Shown: piece by piece, positions 1 to 7,811 of the stretch
Layout: every line of letters begins with the position of its first letter
How positions within the stretch are numbered: the stretch's first letter is position 1
From: Halobacteroidaceae bacterium
Lineage (GTDB): Bacteria; Bacillota; Halanaerobiia; B1SED10-174
NCBI GenBank assembly: GCA_003554585.1
Contig: PWGV01000010.1
Coordinates: 1-38,469 of the forward strand
Reading direction: 5' to 3'
Length of the DNA stretch: 38,469 nucleotides
Program-made: the position numbers and the translations under genes
The notes under the pieces: model-generated
The model's input: only the letters and a program-made list of their open reading frames with translations
Database searches by the model: none
Told to the model about the DNA's origin: nothing

Positions 1-19
1 GAGGAATAGGTATTACAAA

Positions 20-46
20 GAGAGCACCTCTGGTGTTCTCTTTTTT
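20..46 (+). terminator. Intrinsic terminator upstream of pyrH
   Basis: A 9-bp stem pairs 20-28 with 32-40, with one G-U pair and a 3-nt TCT loop. Six T residues follow directly at 41-46. The shape is a textbook Rho-independent terminator. It presumably ends the transcript of the gene left of the window. In this supercluster that is normally tsf, but only a possible GAG GAA TAG end is visible at 1-9. pyrH must then rely on readthrough or on a promoter I cannot identify. Confidence 0.85.
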
Positions 47-98
47 GTGCAGGATTTTCCAGACGAAAGGCGAAAAAATTTTAAATGGGGGGCCTTGT

Positions 99-815
99 AT
101 GTCCAAACCGGTCTTTTCAAGAGTTATTTTAAAACTAAGTGGTGAAGCCCTGGCTGGTGACCAGCAATATGGCATTGATGCCAGGTATATCAGTAAGATT
201 GCCCGGGAAATTCGCAAAGTGATCCAGGAAACCGGTGTAGAAATTGCAATAGTTGTTGGCGGGGGAAATATTTTCCGTGGCTTAGCAGGAAGTGCAGAAG
301 GTATGGACCGGAGCACAGCAGATTATATGGGGATGCTGGCGACTGTTATTAACGGTCTCGCCCTGCAGGACGGGCTCGAACATGAAGGCCTACAGACCCG
401 CTTGCAAACAGCGGTTGAAATGAGACAGATTGCCGAACCCTATATTCGGCGCCGGGCCATTCGACACCTGGAAAAAGGTCGAATCGTAATTTTTTCCGGG
501 GGAACGGGAAACCCGTTCTTTTCCACCGACACCACAGCTGCCCTGCGGGCCGCAGAGATAGGGGCAGATGCTATCCTGATGGCCAAAAAGGTCGATGGAG
601 TTTATGATTCTGATCCTGTTGAAAATCCGGAGGCCCGGAAATTTAACGAACTCAAATATATGGATGTTATAAAAAATTCCCTTCGGGTAATGGACTCCAC
701 CGCTGTTTCTCTTTGCATGGATAACAAAATTCCCCTGGTTGTATTTGGCCTATCAGACCTGGGTAATATCCGAAGGGCCATAATGGGAGAAAAAATTGGG
801 ACTTCAGTTTCTTAA
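99..815 (+). CDS. pyrH: UMP kinase
   Basis: Uridylate kinase phosphorylates UMP to UDP with ATP in cytosolic pyrimidine synthesis. It belongs to the bacterial amino-acid-kinase-fold family, not to the eukaryotic UMP/CMP kinases. The 238-residue product has the family's usual length. KLSGEAL (residues 12-18) forms the phosphate-binding strand and loop, GGGNIFRG (54-61) follows, and [11 protein letters not shown] lies in the second half. An in-frame ATG at 33 is possible, but it lies inside the terminator stem-loop region. The ATG at 99 behind a G-rich site matches the family N-terminus and is preferred. It precedes frr with a 15-nt gap, the normal Bacillota arrangement. Confidence 0.97.
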   Translation: MSKPVFSRVILKLSGEALAGDQQYGIDARYISKIAREIRKVIQETGVEIAIVVGGGNIFRGLAGSAEGMDRSTADYMGMLATVINGLALQDGLEHEGLQTRLQTAVEMRQIAEPYIRRRAIRHLEKGRIVIFSGGTGNPFFSTDTTAALRAAEIGADAILMAKKVDGVYDSDPVENPEARKFNELKYMDVIKNSLRVMDSTAVSLCMDNKIPLVVFGLSDLGNIRRAIMGEKIGTSVS

Positions 816-830
816 AAGGAGGGCTTGGAC

Positions 831-1388
831 TTGTTTGATCAGGTGGTAAAGGAATCGGAAAACAAAATGGAAAAGGTAATTGAAAGGACCAAGAAAGAAT
901 TTGGAATGGTTCGGACCGGGCGGGCTACCCCATCTCTTCTGGAGGGAATTAAAGCTGACTATTACGGTGCCCCGACTCCGATTAATCAGATGGCAAAAAT
1001 TTCAGTTCCCGAATCCAGGCAGCTGGTTATTCAACCCTGGGATAAAAATGCCATTAAGCCCATCGAAAAAGCAATCTTAAAGTCTGATTTGGGCCTAAAC
1101 CCCAATGTTGATGGTGAAGTAATTCGCCTTGTTATTCCCCAGCTTACCGAGGAAAGGCGCAAGGAACTGGTTCGCGTGGTCCGGAACAAAGCTGAAGAAC
1201 AAAGAGTTGCAGTCCGCAACATCCGGCGGGATGCCAATGAAGAATTGAAGGAAATGGAAAATATTGGCGACATCTCGGAGGATAATTACCACAGAGGACT
1301 GGAAAATGTCCAGGAACTGACCAACAATTACATTGAAATGATTGATGAGCTACTGGAAGAAAAAGAAGCCGAAATTATGGAAGTTTAA
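831..1388 (+). CDS. frr: Ribosome recycling factor
   Basis: RRF splits the post-termination ribosome together with EF-G so that subunits can be reused. The product has 185 residues, the canonical length. It shows the expected coiled-coil helices at both ends and the central sequence RTGRATPSLL. The start is a choice between two in-frame TTG codons, 825 and 831. AGGAGG at 817-822 is only 2 nt from the first and 8 nt from the second, so 831 is called. The stop codon abuts the next ATG with no gap, suggesting translational coupling to the small downstream gene. Confidence 0.97.
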   Translation: MFDQVVKESENKMEKVIERTKKEFGMVRTGRATPSLLEGIKADYYGAPTPINQMAKISVPESRQLVIQPWDKNAIKPIEKAILKSDLGLNPNVDGEVIRLVIPQLTEERRKELVRVVRNKAEEQRVAVRNIRRDANEELKEMENIGDISEDNYHRGLENVQELTNNYIEMIDELLEEKEAEIMEV

Positions 1389-1592
1389 ATGACCCCGCTT
1401 TTAGGTTTAACCGCTCGGGAAGCTTTGAACAGGCATTTCGGGAAAAGGCTGGTTTTTCGAATTATCGGGGGAAATGAAGGTGAAACAGAAGAAGCAGAAA
1501 TGAGGGTAATCAGGGTAATTAATTTTGATGATAAAATTGAATGCACCCTTGCAGATCCAATTCATCCCCAGGGCAAAACCCCCTCTAAATGA
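1389..1592 (+). CDS. Uncharacterised 67-residue protein between frr and uppS
   Basis: I do not recognise a named family. The ATG follows the frr stop codon immediately, and the stop TGA overlaps the ATG of uppS by 4 nt (ATGA), so translation is probably coupled on both sides. The N-terminus PLLGLTAREALNRHF resembles the opening helix of PASTA-type repeats. The second half (EEAEMRVIRVINFDD, then a predicted strand) looks like a small alpha/beta domain. There is no signal peptide, transmembrane segment or cysteine. Similar short ORFs seem to occupy this place in other Clostridia, but that is from memory and unverified. The reading frame is real by position; the function is unknown. Confidence 0.7.
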   Translation: MTPLLGLTAREALNRHFGKRLVFRIIGGNEGETEEAEMRVIRVINFDDKIECTLADPIHPQGKTPSK

Positions 1593-1599
1593 GGGGGTT
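1577..1599 (+). other. Perfect 9-bp hairpin over the stop/start junction before uppS
   Basis: Bases 1577-1585 pair perfectly with 1591-1599 around a TAAAT loop. The stop codon of the small upstream gene and the ATG at 1589 lie in the loop and the 3' arm. No T-run follows, so it is not a standard terminator. A strong GGGAGG sits just downstream at 1609-1614. The hairpin could modulate coupled translation of uppS, or it may slow polymerase; the role is inferred. Confidence 0.6.
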
Positions 1600-2356
1600 A
1601 GCTGGTAAGGGAGGAATAATTATCAATAAAAAAGAGCTGGAAAAATGGGCAGAAAAATTAAAAACAAAAAAACTTCCTTTTCATGTGGCTATCATAATGG
1701 ACGGAAATGGCCGGTGGGCCCGGAAACGGGGCTTACCCCGCGAAGAGGGACACCGAAGGGGTGTTGAAACTTTAAAAAAGATTACCCAGTCCTGTGGTGA
1801 ATTAGGAGTAAAGCACCTGACTGTTTATGCTTTTTCTACTGAAAACTGGAGAAGACCCCGTAAAGAGGTAAACTTCCTGATGGATCTTTTTCACCGGACC
1901 TTTGATAAAGAAGCTGCCGAACTGGTAAAAAAACGAGTAAGGGTTTTGTTCTTGGGAAATAGAAAAAAACTTGCCTCTGGCCTGCAAAATTTAATGGAAA
2001 AACTGGAAAAAGACACCTCGGAATGCGATGGAATTAATTTGAATATTGCTTTGAATTATGGAAGCCGCCAGGAAATTGTTGAAGCAGCAGAAGTGGCATG
2101 CCGGAAAGAAGGGGGAGATTTTTCGGAAATTGATTTGGAAAAATATTTTTATAACCCCAACCTTCCGGAGGTGGATCTCCTGATTCGCCCCGGTGGAGAA
2201 AAGCGTTTAAGCAATTTTCTCCTCTGGCAAGCCGCCTATGCGGAACTCTATTTCACTGAGGTTTTCTGGCCCGATTTTGCCGAAATTGATCTGTACAAGG
2301 CAGTAGAGGATTTCCAAAACCGAAAGAGAAGATTTGGCAGAGTAGGAGGGGAATAA
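1589..2356 (+). CDS. uppS: Isoprenyl transferase (undecaprenyl diphosphate synthase)
   Basis: UppS condenses isopentenyl diphosphate with farnesyl diphosphate to make the C55 carrier lipid for peptidoglycan and teichoic acids. The cis-prenyltransferase signature HVAIIMDGNGRWA (32-44) contains the catalytic Asp38. FSTENW follows, and the C-terminal RPGGEKRLSNFLLWQ supplies Arg200, Arg206 and Ser208 for diphosphate binding; the usual Thr after the first Arg is Pro201 here. The ATG at 1589 overlaps the previous stop. It has no good Shine-Dalgarno of its own, while GGGAGG at 1609-1614 lies inside the frame in front of ATA/ATT/ATC codons. The exact start is therefore uncertain by about 10 residues. 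cdsA follows at once. Confidence 0.94.
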   Translation: MRGLAGKGGIIINKKELEKWAEKLKTKKLPFHVAIIMDGNGRWARKRGLPREEGHRRGVETLKKITQSCGELGVKHLTVYAFSTENWRRPRKEVNFLMDLFHRTFDKEAAELVKKRVRVLFLGNRKKLASGLQNLMEKLEKDTSECDGINLNIALNYGSRQEIVEAAEVACRKEGGDFSEIDLEKYFYNPNLPEVDLLIRPGGEKRLSNFLLWQAAYAELYFTEVFWPDFAEIDLYKAVEDFQNRKRRFGRVGGE

Positions 2357-2357
2357 T

Positions 2358-3164
2358 TTGCTGCAGAAGAGGGTGGTAACAGGGCTAATCGGGTTTTTTT
2401 TGATTTTAATTTTAATTTATTTAGGAAACCTCTGGCTTGCAGCGGGTTTACTGGTTGCGATTTTCCTGGGGTTGCAGGAATTTGGCCGGCTTATTCGCTG
2501 TTTATTGCCAGAAATAGATACCTGGCCATTATACGCCGGAGGGCTGATAATATTAGGGGGAGGAATAGCGGGTGTGGAAATGGAAGCCAATTATCTTCCC
2601 CCGGCCCTTCTTACTTCTTTTTTCCTGGTTTTATTATTTAATATTAAACATGGACCCCAGGAGTATTTTTCCCGGGTGGCATTGATTGGATTTGGCCTGG
2701 TCTATATTCCCTTTACCATGGGACACATTCTTCTTCTGCGTGGAGGGATAAATTTTTCCGGTTATGACCCGCTTTTTCTGGTCTGGCTGCCCCTTATTGT
2801 AACCTGGATTACAGATATCTCTGCTTTCTTTGTGGGAACAAATCTTGGAAAGAAAAAGCTTGCTCCTGCGATTAGTCCCAAGAAATCAGTCGAAGGGGCT
2901 ATTGGAGGAGGGATCCTGGGGGTTATGGTTGCCCTGGGAATGGGCTGGTTTTTTGCCTGGCCCCTTGTTCCTGTTTTGGTCTTAGGTATTATACTGGCAA
3001 CAGTTGGGCAGGCTGGTGATCTCGTAGAATCCTGCTTGAAACGTAACGCGGGAATTAAAGATTCGGGTAATAGCCTCCCGGGACACGGTGGTTTCCTGGA
3101 CCGGATGGATAGCCTGATCTTTACCATACCCGTCGCTTATTATTTTGTGGTTTATTTCTTTTAG
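2358..3164 (+). CDS. cdsA: Phosphatidate cytidylyltransferase
   Basis: CdsA makes CDP-diacylglycerol from phosphatidate and CTP at the cytoplasmic membrane, the branch point of phospholipid synthesis. The 268-residue protein is almost entirely hydrophobic, with about seven or eight membrane segments. Its C-terminus carries the family signature SCLKR...KDSG...PGHGGFLDRMDS (about 225-252), including the conserved Lys-Asp and Asp-Arg-x-Asp. It starts with TTG at 2358, one base after the uppS stop, behind GGAGGGG. The uppS-cdsA-dxr-rseP order is widespread in bacteria. Confidence 0.96.
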   Translation: MLQKRVVTGLIGFFLILILIYLGNLWLAAGLLVAIFLGLQEFGRLIRCLLPEIDTWPLYAGGLIILGGGIAGVEMEANYLPPALLTSFFLVLLFNIKHGPQEYFSRVALIGFGLVYIPFTMGHILLLRGGINFSGYDPLFLVWLPLIVTWITDISAFFVGTNLGKKKLAPAISPKKSVEGAIGGGILGVMVALGMGWFFAWPLVPVLVLGIILATVGQAGDLVESCLKRNAGIKDSGNSLPGHGGFLDRMDSLIFTIPVAYYFVVYFF

Positions 3165-3176
3165 GAGGGGACCCCA

Positions 3177-4253
3177 ATGACTAAAAAAATTCCTCCCTAC
3201 CTGTTTTACCTGGGTGGAATAATCCTTTTCTTCCTTCTGGTATATTTTTTCGTTTCCTACATGCTAACCTATATCTTGCCTTTTTTATTTGCTGTAATAA
3301 TTGCAGCCCTGATTGAACCACTGGTTACGAGAATGCAAGGGTTTCTGAAACTGGGCCGGGGGCCGAGTGTCGCTCTTTGCCTGGTGATTATAATTTCCAT
3401 CCTACTTATTCTCCTGGTGACAGGTGCTTCCCGGTTATTTTTTGAAATGGATCGGCTAATTCGTTCGCTTCCGGAGTACCGGGACGCTATTAATCAATTT
3501 GAGGTCCTCTGGGACAATGAACGCCTGCAAGAATTACTGGAGGACTGGGAATTTTCCCCGCAATTGCAGGCTTCACTGGAAGAAGGGATAGAGGAAATAT
3601 ATGCGACGATTGAAAGTGGCATCAGGTCCCTTTTTGGTGCCCTGCAGGCAAGTGCCCAGCGGGTTGTCCACTTTATTACAGTAATTTTCCTCTCCTTTTT
3701 GGCAACTTACTTTATCAGTAAAGATAAAGAGTTCCTGGAAACCTCAATATTTGGAATGGTTCCAGATAAGTGGCGGAACGAAGCAATAAGTTTTAAAAAT
3801 GAGCTTTCTGTAAGTGCTATTGGTTATTTAAGGGCTCTTTTTATCCTGATTTCAGTAACAACGGTTATAACAATTATCGGTCTGGAAATTTTCGGGTTGA
3901 ATTATGCCCTGGTTATCGGTATAGTTTCCGGTATCCTGGACTTGATCCCCATTGTGGGCCCGGGGTTAATCTTTGTGCCCTGGATAATTGTATCCTTTTT
4001 TATGGGGAATTTCCTCCTCGGATTTCAACTGATCCTGTTATATGGTACCATGGCTGTAGTCCGGTCTATCCTTGAACCCAAGGTTATCGGGAAAAATATC
4101 GGAGTTCACCCGGTGGCTACATTAATTGCGCTGTACGTGGGATTGCGAGTCTTTGGGCCATCCGGTGTAATCATAGGTCCGGCCATTTTAATTATAACTA
4201 AAGCACTGATCAGGGCAGGAATAGTGGCTAAATGGAAATTGGAAAAGGGGTGA
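3177..4253 (+). CDS. AI-2E family transporter-like permease (YtvI type)
   Basis: This 358-residue integral membrane protein fits the AI-2E transporter family (PF01594). It has hydrophobic helices at about 8-30, 35-55 and 65-90, a polar central stretch of about 95-155, and then a dense cluster of helices to the end. The C-terminal region has the family's glycine/proline-rich pattern (GILDLIPIVGPG and LEPKVIGKNIGVHP). Members are proposed exporters or Na+/H+ antiporter-like proteins; the sporulation protein YtvI belongs here. The substrate cannot be told from sequence. An ATG behind GGAGGGG, 12 nt after cdsA, places it in the lipid operon. Confidence 0.8.
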   Translation: MTKKIPPYLFYLGGIILFFLLVYFFVSYMLTYILPFLFAVIIAALIEPLVTRMQGFLKLGRGPSVALCLVIIISILLILLVTGASRLFFEMDRLIRSLPEYRDAINQFEVLWDNERLQELLEDWEFSPQLQASLEEGIEEIYATIESGIRSLFGALQASAQRVVHFITVIFLSFLATYFISKDKEFLETSIFGMVPDKWRNEAISFKNELSVSAIGYLRALFILISVTTVITIIGLEIFGLNYALVIGIVSGILDLIPIVGPGLIFVPWIIVSFFMGNFLLGFQLILLYGTMAVVRSILEPKVIGKNIGVHPVATLIALYVGLRVFGPSGVIIGPAILIITKALIRAGIVAKWKLEKG

Positions 4254-4257
4254 TATT

Positions 4258-5391
4258 TTGCCAGGAGTAGTTATCCTCGGTTCGACGGGTTCTATCGGGC
4301 AACAAAGCTTGCAGGTCATGGAAAACCTTCGGACCAGAGGTTATGAGTTAAATCTTGTGGGAATAACCGCGCATACAAACTGGGACAAACTGCAAAAACA
4401 GAAAGAAACCTTCCAACCCCAACTTGCAGTCCTAACTGGAAGAGAAAAAGAAGAAAGAAATGGGTTTGAGTATGGGCGGGAAGCGCTCCTTGAACTGGTT
4501 GTCCGGGATGATGTGGATATTGTTATCAACGGACTGGTCGGAATCAGCGGGCTGGAACCAAGCCTGGCTGCCCTGAAAGCAGGGAAAAAGCTGGCCCTGG
4601 CTAATAAAGAGAGCCTGGTAACAGGGGGCCCACTTATTTCTCGGCTCCTTGATAGGCCAGGATCCGGGGAAATAGTCCCGGTGGATAGCGAGCACAGTGC
4701 AATTTATCAGTTGTTGCGGGGTTACCAACAACAGGATATTGCTTCCCTGGTCCTTACCGCTTCTGGTGGGCCTTTTCTTTATACACCCCGGGAGGAAATG
4801 AAAGAGATCACTCCCGAAAAAGCCCTGCAACACCCTACCTGGACCATGGGTGGCAAAATTTCTATTGACTCTGCAACCCTCATGAATAAAGCCCTGGAAG
4901 TTATTGAAGCCCACTGGTTATTTGGAGTGGATTATGATAAAATTGAGGTGCTGGTTCACCCCGAGAGTATTATCCACTCGCTGGTCCGCTTGCAGGATGG
5001 AGCTCTCCTTGCTCATCTGGGAGAGCCGGATATGCGGGTTCCTATTCAGTACGCTCTAACCGGTCCCCACCACGTGGGTGGGGAATTTGGTCGTCTGGAT
5101 CTGGCCTGTGTTGGCAGGTTGAACTTTTCCCAGCCCCGCTGGGCAGATTTTCCTGCTCTGGAACTCGGCTACGAAGCGGGACGCCGGGGGGACAGCATGC
5201 CCGTTGTTTTTAACGGAGCAAATGAAGCCGCAGTAACGGCTTTTTTAGAAGGCCGGATCTCTTTTCTGGAGATTGCCAGTACCGTGGGGGGAATTATGGC
5301 CGCCCATGATCCTTTTCCTTTAACAGACCTGGAAGCGGTTTTGGCAGCGGATCGTTGGGCGCGGCAAAAATTTGAAGAGGAGGTTGGCTAG
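4258..5391 (+). CDS. dxr: 1-deoxy-D-xylulose 5-phosphate reductoisomerase
   Basis: Dxr converts DXP to 2-C-methyl-D-erythritol 4-phosphate with NADPH, the committed step of the MEP isoprenoid pathway. The N-terminal GSTGSIG (8-14) binds NADPH. LANKESLVTGG, VDSEHSAI, LTASGGPF and the stretch HPTWTMGGKISIDSATLMNK carry the metal- and substrate-binding residues. A C-terminal helical domain completes the 377 residues, the usual length. The TTG start at 4258 is 7 nt from AAAAGGGG. With ispG downstream and uppS upstream it shows that the cell feeds its lipid carrier from the MEP pathway. Confidence 0.97.
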   Translation: MPGVVILGSTGSIGQQSLQVMENLRTRGYELNLVGITAHTNWDKLQKQKETFQPQLAVLTGREKEERNGFEYGREALLELVVRDDVDIVINGLVGISGLEPSLAALKAGKKLALANKESLVTGGPLISRLLDRPGSGEIVPVDSEHSAIYQLLRGYQQQDIASLVLTASGGPFLYTPREEMKEITPEKALQHPTWTMGGKISIDSATLMNKALEVIEAHWLFGVDYDKIEVLVHPESIIHSLVRLQDGALLAHLGEPDMRVPIQYALTGPHHVGGEFGRLDLACVGRLNFSQPRWADFPALELGYEAGRRGDSMPVVFNGANEAAVTAFLEGRISFLEIASTVGGIMAAHDPFPLTDLEAVLAADRWARQKFEEEVG

Positions 5392-5392
5392 G

Positions 5393-6487
5393 GTGGAAAT
5401 TGTCCTGGCTTTTCTGGGAGCATTTTCGTTTCTCCAGACGCTAATTACTTTTATTATTGTTATAGGGGTGCTGATCTTTTTCCATGAAATGGGCCATTTT
5501 CTGGCTGCGAAAAAGAGCGGTATCCTGGTTGAGGAATTTGCCCTGGGTTTTGGCCCTGCCCTTTTTTCCAAAAAAAGGGGGGAAACCAGATATTCCCTGA
5601 GGGCTTTTCCCCTTGGTGGTTTTTGCAAGATGGCCGGGGAGATGCCTGAAGAAGAAGGAAAAGAAAGTGACCAATATAAAAAGGCCAGGGAGGAAGGCCG
5701 TTGTTTTTACCAGAAACCGGCCTGGATGCGTTTTATTGTTGTTTCAATGGGGCCGGTAATGAACTTTGTTCTTGCTGCCCTCTTGTTTGCATCAGTTTTT
5801 ACTTTCTTTGGTCTTCCTGTAGCACCTGCTGAAACCACTGATATTGGGGATGTAATCCCCGGAGCACCGGCTGCTGAAACAGGCTTGAGAGCTGGAGATA
5901 GGATTGTGGCTATTAAAGGAGAACCTGTTGAGGAATGGGACAAGATGGCCTCCATTATTAACCAGAACCCCGGGCAGGAAATGGAATTTAGCATAGAGAG
6001 GCAGGGAGAGGTTTTTAACGTTGTAATGGCTCCCCAGGAGCAGGAGGATGGCCGGGGTGCAATCGGGATATATCCGGATGCAGTCCGGGAGAGGCTATCG
6101 CCTTTTAGAGCTCTGGGTATGGGAGTTTTACAGACCTTCCAGGTAATCGGTGCCTTATTTGTAGCCCTGCAGGAAATGATTACGGGACAAGCCCCCGCTG
6201 ATATTGGAGGGCCGGTGCGGATTGCCCAGATGGTTGGGGAAGCTGCTGAAATTGGCCTTTATTACCTGCTCACCTTTGCTGGTTTTATCAGTATTAACCT
6301 GGGGATTATCAACCTGCTTCCTTTTCCCGCCCTTGATGGTGGACGACTGGTATTTATAATTATTGAAATGGTTCGGCGCAAGAGTCTTGACCCGGAAAAG
6401 GAAGGCCTGGTTCACTTTATTGGTTTTGTATTTTTGCTGGTTCTAATCGGGATTATAATAATCCGTGATCTGACCCAGATTTTTTGA
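5393..6487 (+). CDS. rseP: RIP metalloprotease RseP (site-2 protease)
   Basis: This is a membrane zinc protease that cuts transmembrane segments of regulators such as anti-sigma factors. The HEMGH zinc motif lies at 31-35 in the first transmembrane helix. A PDZ domain lies roughly at 145-225 (ETGLRAGDRIVAIKG), and the NLLPFPALDGG motif near the C-terminus supplies the third zinc ligand. The product has 364 residues. GTG at 5393 is chosen because AGAGGAGG (5376-5383) is 9 nt upstream; earlier in-frame TTG codons at 5372 and 5384 are badly spaced. It begins one base after the dxr stop, and its Shine-Dalgarno lies inside dxr. Confidence 0.95.
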   Translation: MEIVLAFLGAFSFLQTLITFIIVIGVLIFFHEMGHFLAAKKSGILVEEFALGFGPALFSKKRGETRYSLRAFPLGGFCKMAGEMPEEEGKESDQYKKAREEGRCFYQKPAWMRFIVVSMGPVMNFVLAALLFASVFTFFGLPVAPAETTDIGDVIPGAPAAETGLRAGDRIVAIKGEPVEEWDKMASIINQNPGQEMEFSIERQGEVFNVVMAPQEQEDGRGAIGIYPDAVRERLSPFRALGMGVLQTFQVIGALFVALQEMITGQAPADIGGPVRIAQMVGEAAEIGLYYLLTFAGFISINLGIINLLPFPALDGGRLVFIIIEMVRRKSLDPEKEGLVHFIGFVFLLVLIGIIIIRDLTQIF

Positions 6488-6497
6488 GGTGGTTGGA

Positions 6498-7550
6498 GTG
6501 GAGAAAGAAACCAGAGCTGTTTTTATCGGCGGGGTGCAGGTAGGTGGAGGAGCCCCGGTAGTTGTTCAATCCATGACCAACACCAAAACTACCGATATTG
6601 AAAAGACCTGTGCCCAGATTTCCCGGCTGGCTCAAAATGGTTGCGAACTGGTAAGGGTAGCAGTTCCCGACGAAGAATCAGTTCAGGCTTTAGCGGGGAT
6701 TTTAAAAGAAACTCCAATTCCTTTGATAGCCGATATCCATTTTGATTACAGGCTGGCCCTGGGTTCAATTGCGGCTGGCGTCCACGGAATCAGGATTAAC
6801 CCGGGAAATATTGGTTCTCCCAAAAGGGTGGAGGCGATAATAAAAGCGGCCCGGGAAAGGAATATCCCCATTCGGATTGGTGTTAATAGCGGTTCCCTGC
6901 CCGAAGAAAAAATTAAAGAGTTTGGATCCCCTGGTGCTGAAGCCTTGGTAGATACCCTGGCTGATTATGTCCGATTTTTTGAAGAACGGGAATTTTTCCA
7001 TATTAAATTATCTGTTAAATCGACCAGCGTCCTGGAAACCATCACCGCCAACCGGGAGGTTTCCAGCCATTTTCCCTACCCGATACACCTTGGTCTTACC
7101 GAGGCTGGAACCCTGAGGAGGGGCCTTGTTAATTCCGTGGCTGCTCTTGCTCCTCTTCTTCTGGATGGCATTGGGGATACCGTCAGGATCTCCTTAACCG
7201 AGGATCCCGCCTGTGAAGTAAGGGCTACCTGGGATCTTTTGAGGGCGGTGGGCCTGCGGCGGAGAGGTCTTAACATCTATTCCTGTCCAACCTGTGGTCG
7301 CTGTGAAATTGAATTGGAAAAAATGGTGAAAGAAATAGAGAAAGCTACAGAAGGGATCCAAAAAGATTTGAATATCGCTGTTATGGGTTGCTCGGTAAAT
7401 GGTCCTGGAGAAGCAAGGGAAGCTGACCTGGGTCTTGCCGGGGGCAGGGGTTTTGGGGTGATTTTTTCTAAAGGAAAACCCCTTGGAACCTATCCTGCGG
7501 ATAAGCTTATTCAGGTTTTTGTTGAAAAAATAAAGGAATTTCCCGGTTGA
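6498..7550 (+). CDS. ispG: 4-hydroxy-3-methylbut-2-enyl diphosphate synthase (flavodoxin/ferredoxin)
   Basis: IspG reduces MEcPP to HMBPP in the penultimate step of the MEP pathway, using a [4Fe-4S] cluster. Cluster ligands are visible as Cys263 and Cys266 (CPTCGR), Cys298 (MGCSVNGPGE) and Glu305, spaced as in E. coli. The N-terminal barrel starts with VVVQSMTNT. The GTG at 6498 lies 5 nt after AGGTGG and gives 350 residues. An in-frame GTG at 6489, 2 nt after rseP, is an alternative. The stop codon overlaps the -35 box of the proS promoter. Confidence 0.96.
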   Translation: MEKETRAVFIGGVQVGGGAPVVVQSMTNTKTTDIEKTCAQISRLAQNGCELVRVAVPDEESVQALAGILKETPIPLIADIHFDYRLALGSIAAGVHGIRINPGNIGSPKRVEAIIKAARERNIPIRIGVNSGSLPEEKIKEFGSPGAEALVDTLADYVRFFEEREFFHIKLSVKSTSVLETITANREVSSHFPYPIHLGLTEAGTLRRGLVNSVAALAPLLLDGIGDTVRISLTEDPACEVRATWDLLRAVGLRRRGLNIYSCPTCGRCEIELEKMVKEIEKATEGIQKDLNIAVMGCSVNGPGEAREADLGLAGGRGFGVIFSKGKPLGTYPADKLIQVFVEKIKEFPG

Positions 7551-7576
7551 CAGAAACCGGATTTTCTTGCTAAAAT
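7547..7576 (+). promoter_or_regulatory. Predicted sigma-A promoter for proS
   Basis: TTGACA at 7547-7552 is separated by 18 nt from TAAAAT at 7571-7576. The -35 box overlaps the ispG stop codon. Transcription would begin around 7583, just before the T-box stem I at 7601. That position strongly supports the call. Confidence 0.75.
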
Positions 7577-7600
7577 ACTATAACAATTAAATTCATTATC

Positions 7601-7794
7601 CTGTACGGGAAATATTAGATCGGTTCGAAAAACCGCAGAGAACAGCCATTCTGGTGCGAGGCTGTCTTTTCCCCGATTGAACCCCTCCCGATGATTTACA
7701 GGCCAAGGAGTGTCCCTTGATGGGAAATCAGGGTGGTACCGCGGGTGGTAAGCAAACCTCTCGTCCCTAGGTGGATGAGAGGTTATTTTTATTT
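7601..7794 (+). promoter_or_regulatory. T-box leader riboswitch, proline specific, upstream of proS
   Basis: Stem I is closed by 7601-7605 with 7697-7701 and by CGGGA 7606-7610 with TCCCG 7686-7690, followed by ATCGG/CCGAT. The specifier loop between them contains GAA followed by CCC (7682-7684), a proline codon. The invariant T-box AGGGTGGTACCGCG lies at 7730-7743. The terminator has an 8-bp stem (7755-7762 with 7777-7784) and a T-rich tail to 7794. Uncharged tRNA-Pro should pair with the CCC and the T-box, favouring the antiterminator and turning on proS. The leader covers most of the gap between ispG and proS. Confidence 0.95.
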
Positions 7795-7811
7795 AAGAAA
7801 GGAAGATTGCC

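Noticed and set aside
1-9. GAG GAA TAG as the 3' end of an upstream gene (tsf by synteny)
   Set aside because: Three codons are too little to identify a gene; only the following terminator supports that something ends here.
45-85. Promoter for pyrH (TTTTCC with TTAAAT)
   Set aside because: Spacing is 19 nt and both boxes are poor matches.
33-98. Longer N-terminus for pyrH from ATG 33
   Set aside because: It would start inside the terminator hairpin and add 22 residues that do not fit the UMP kinase family.
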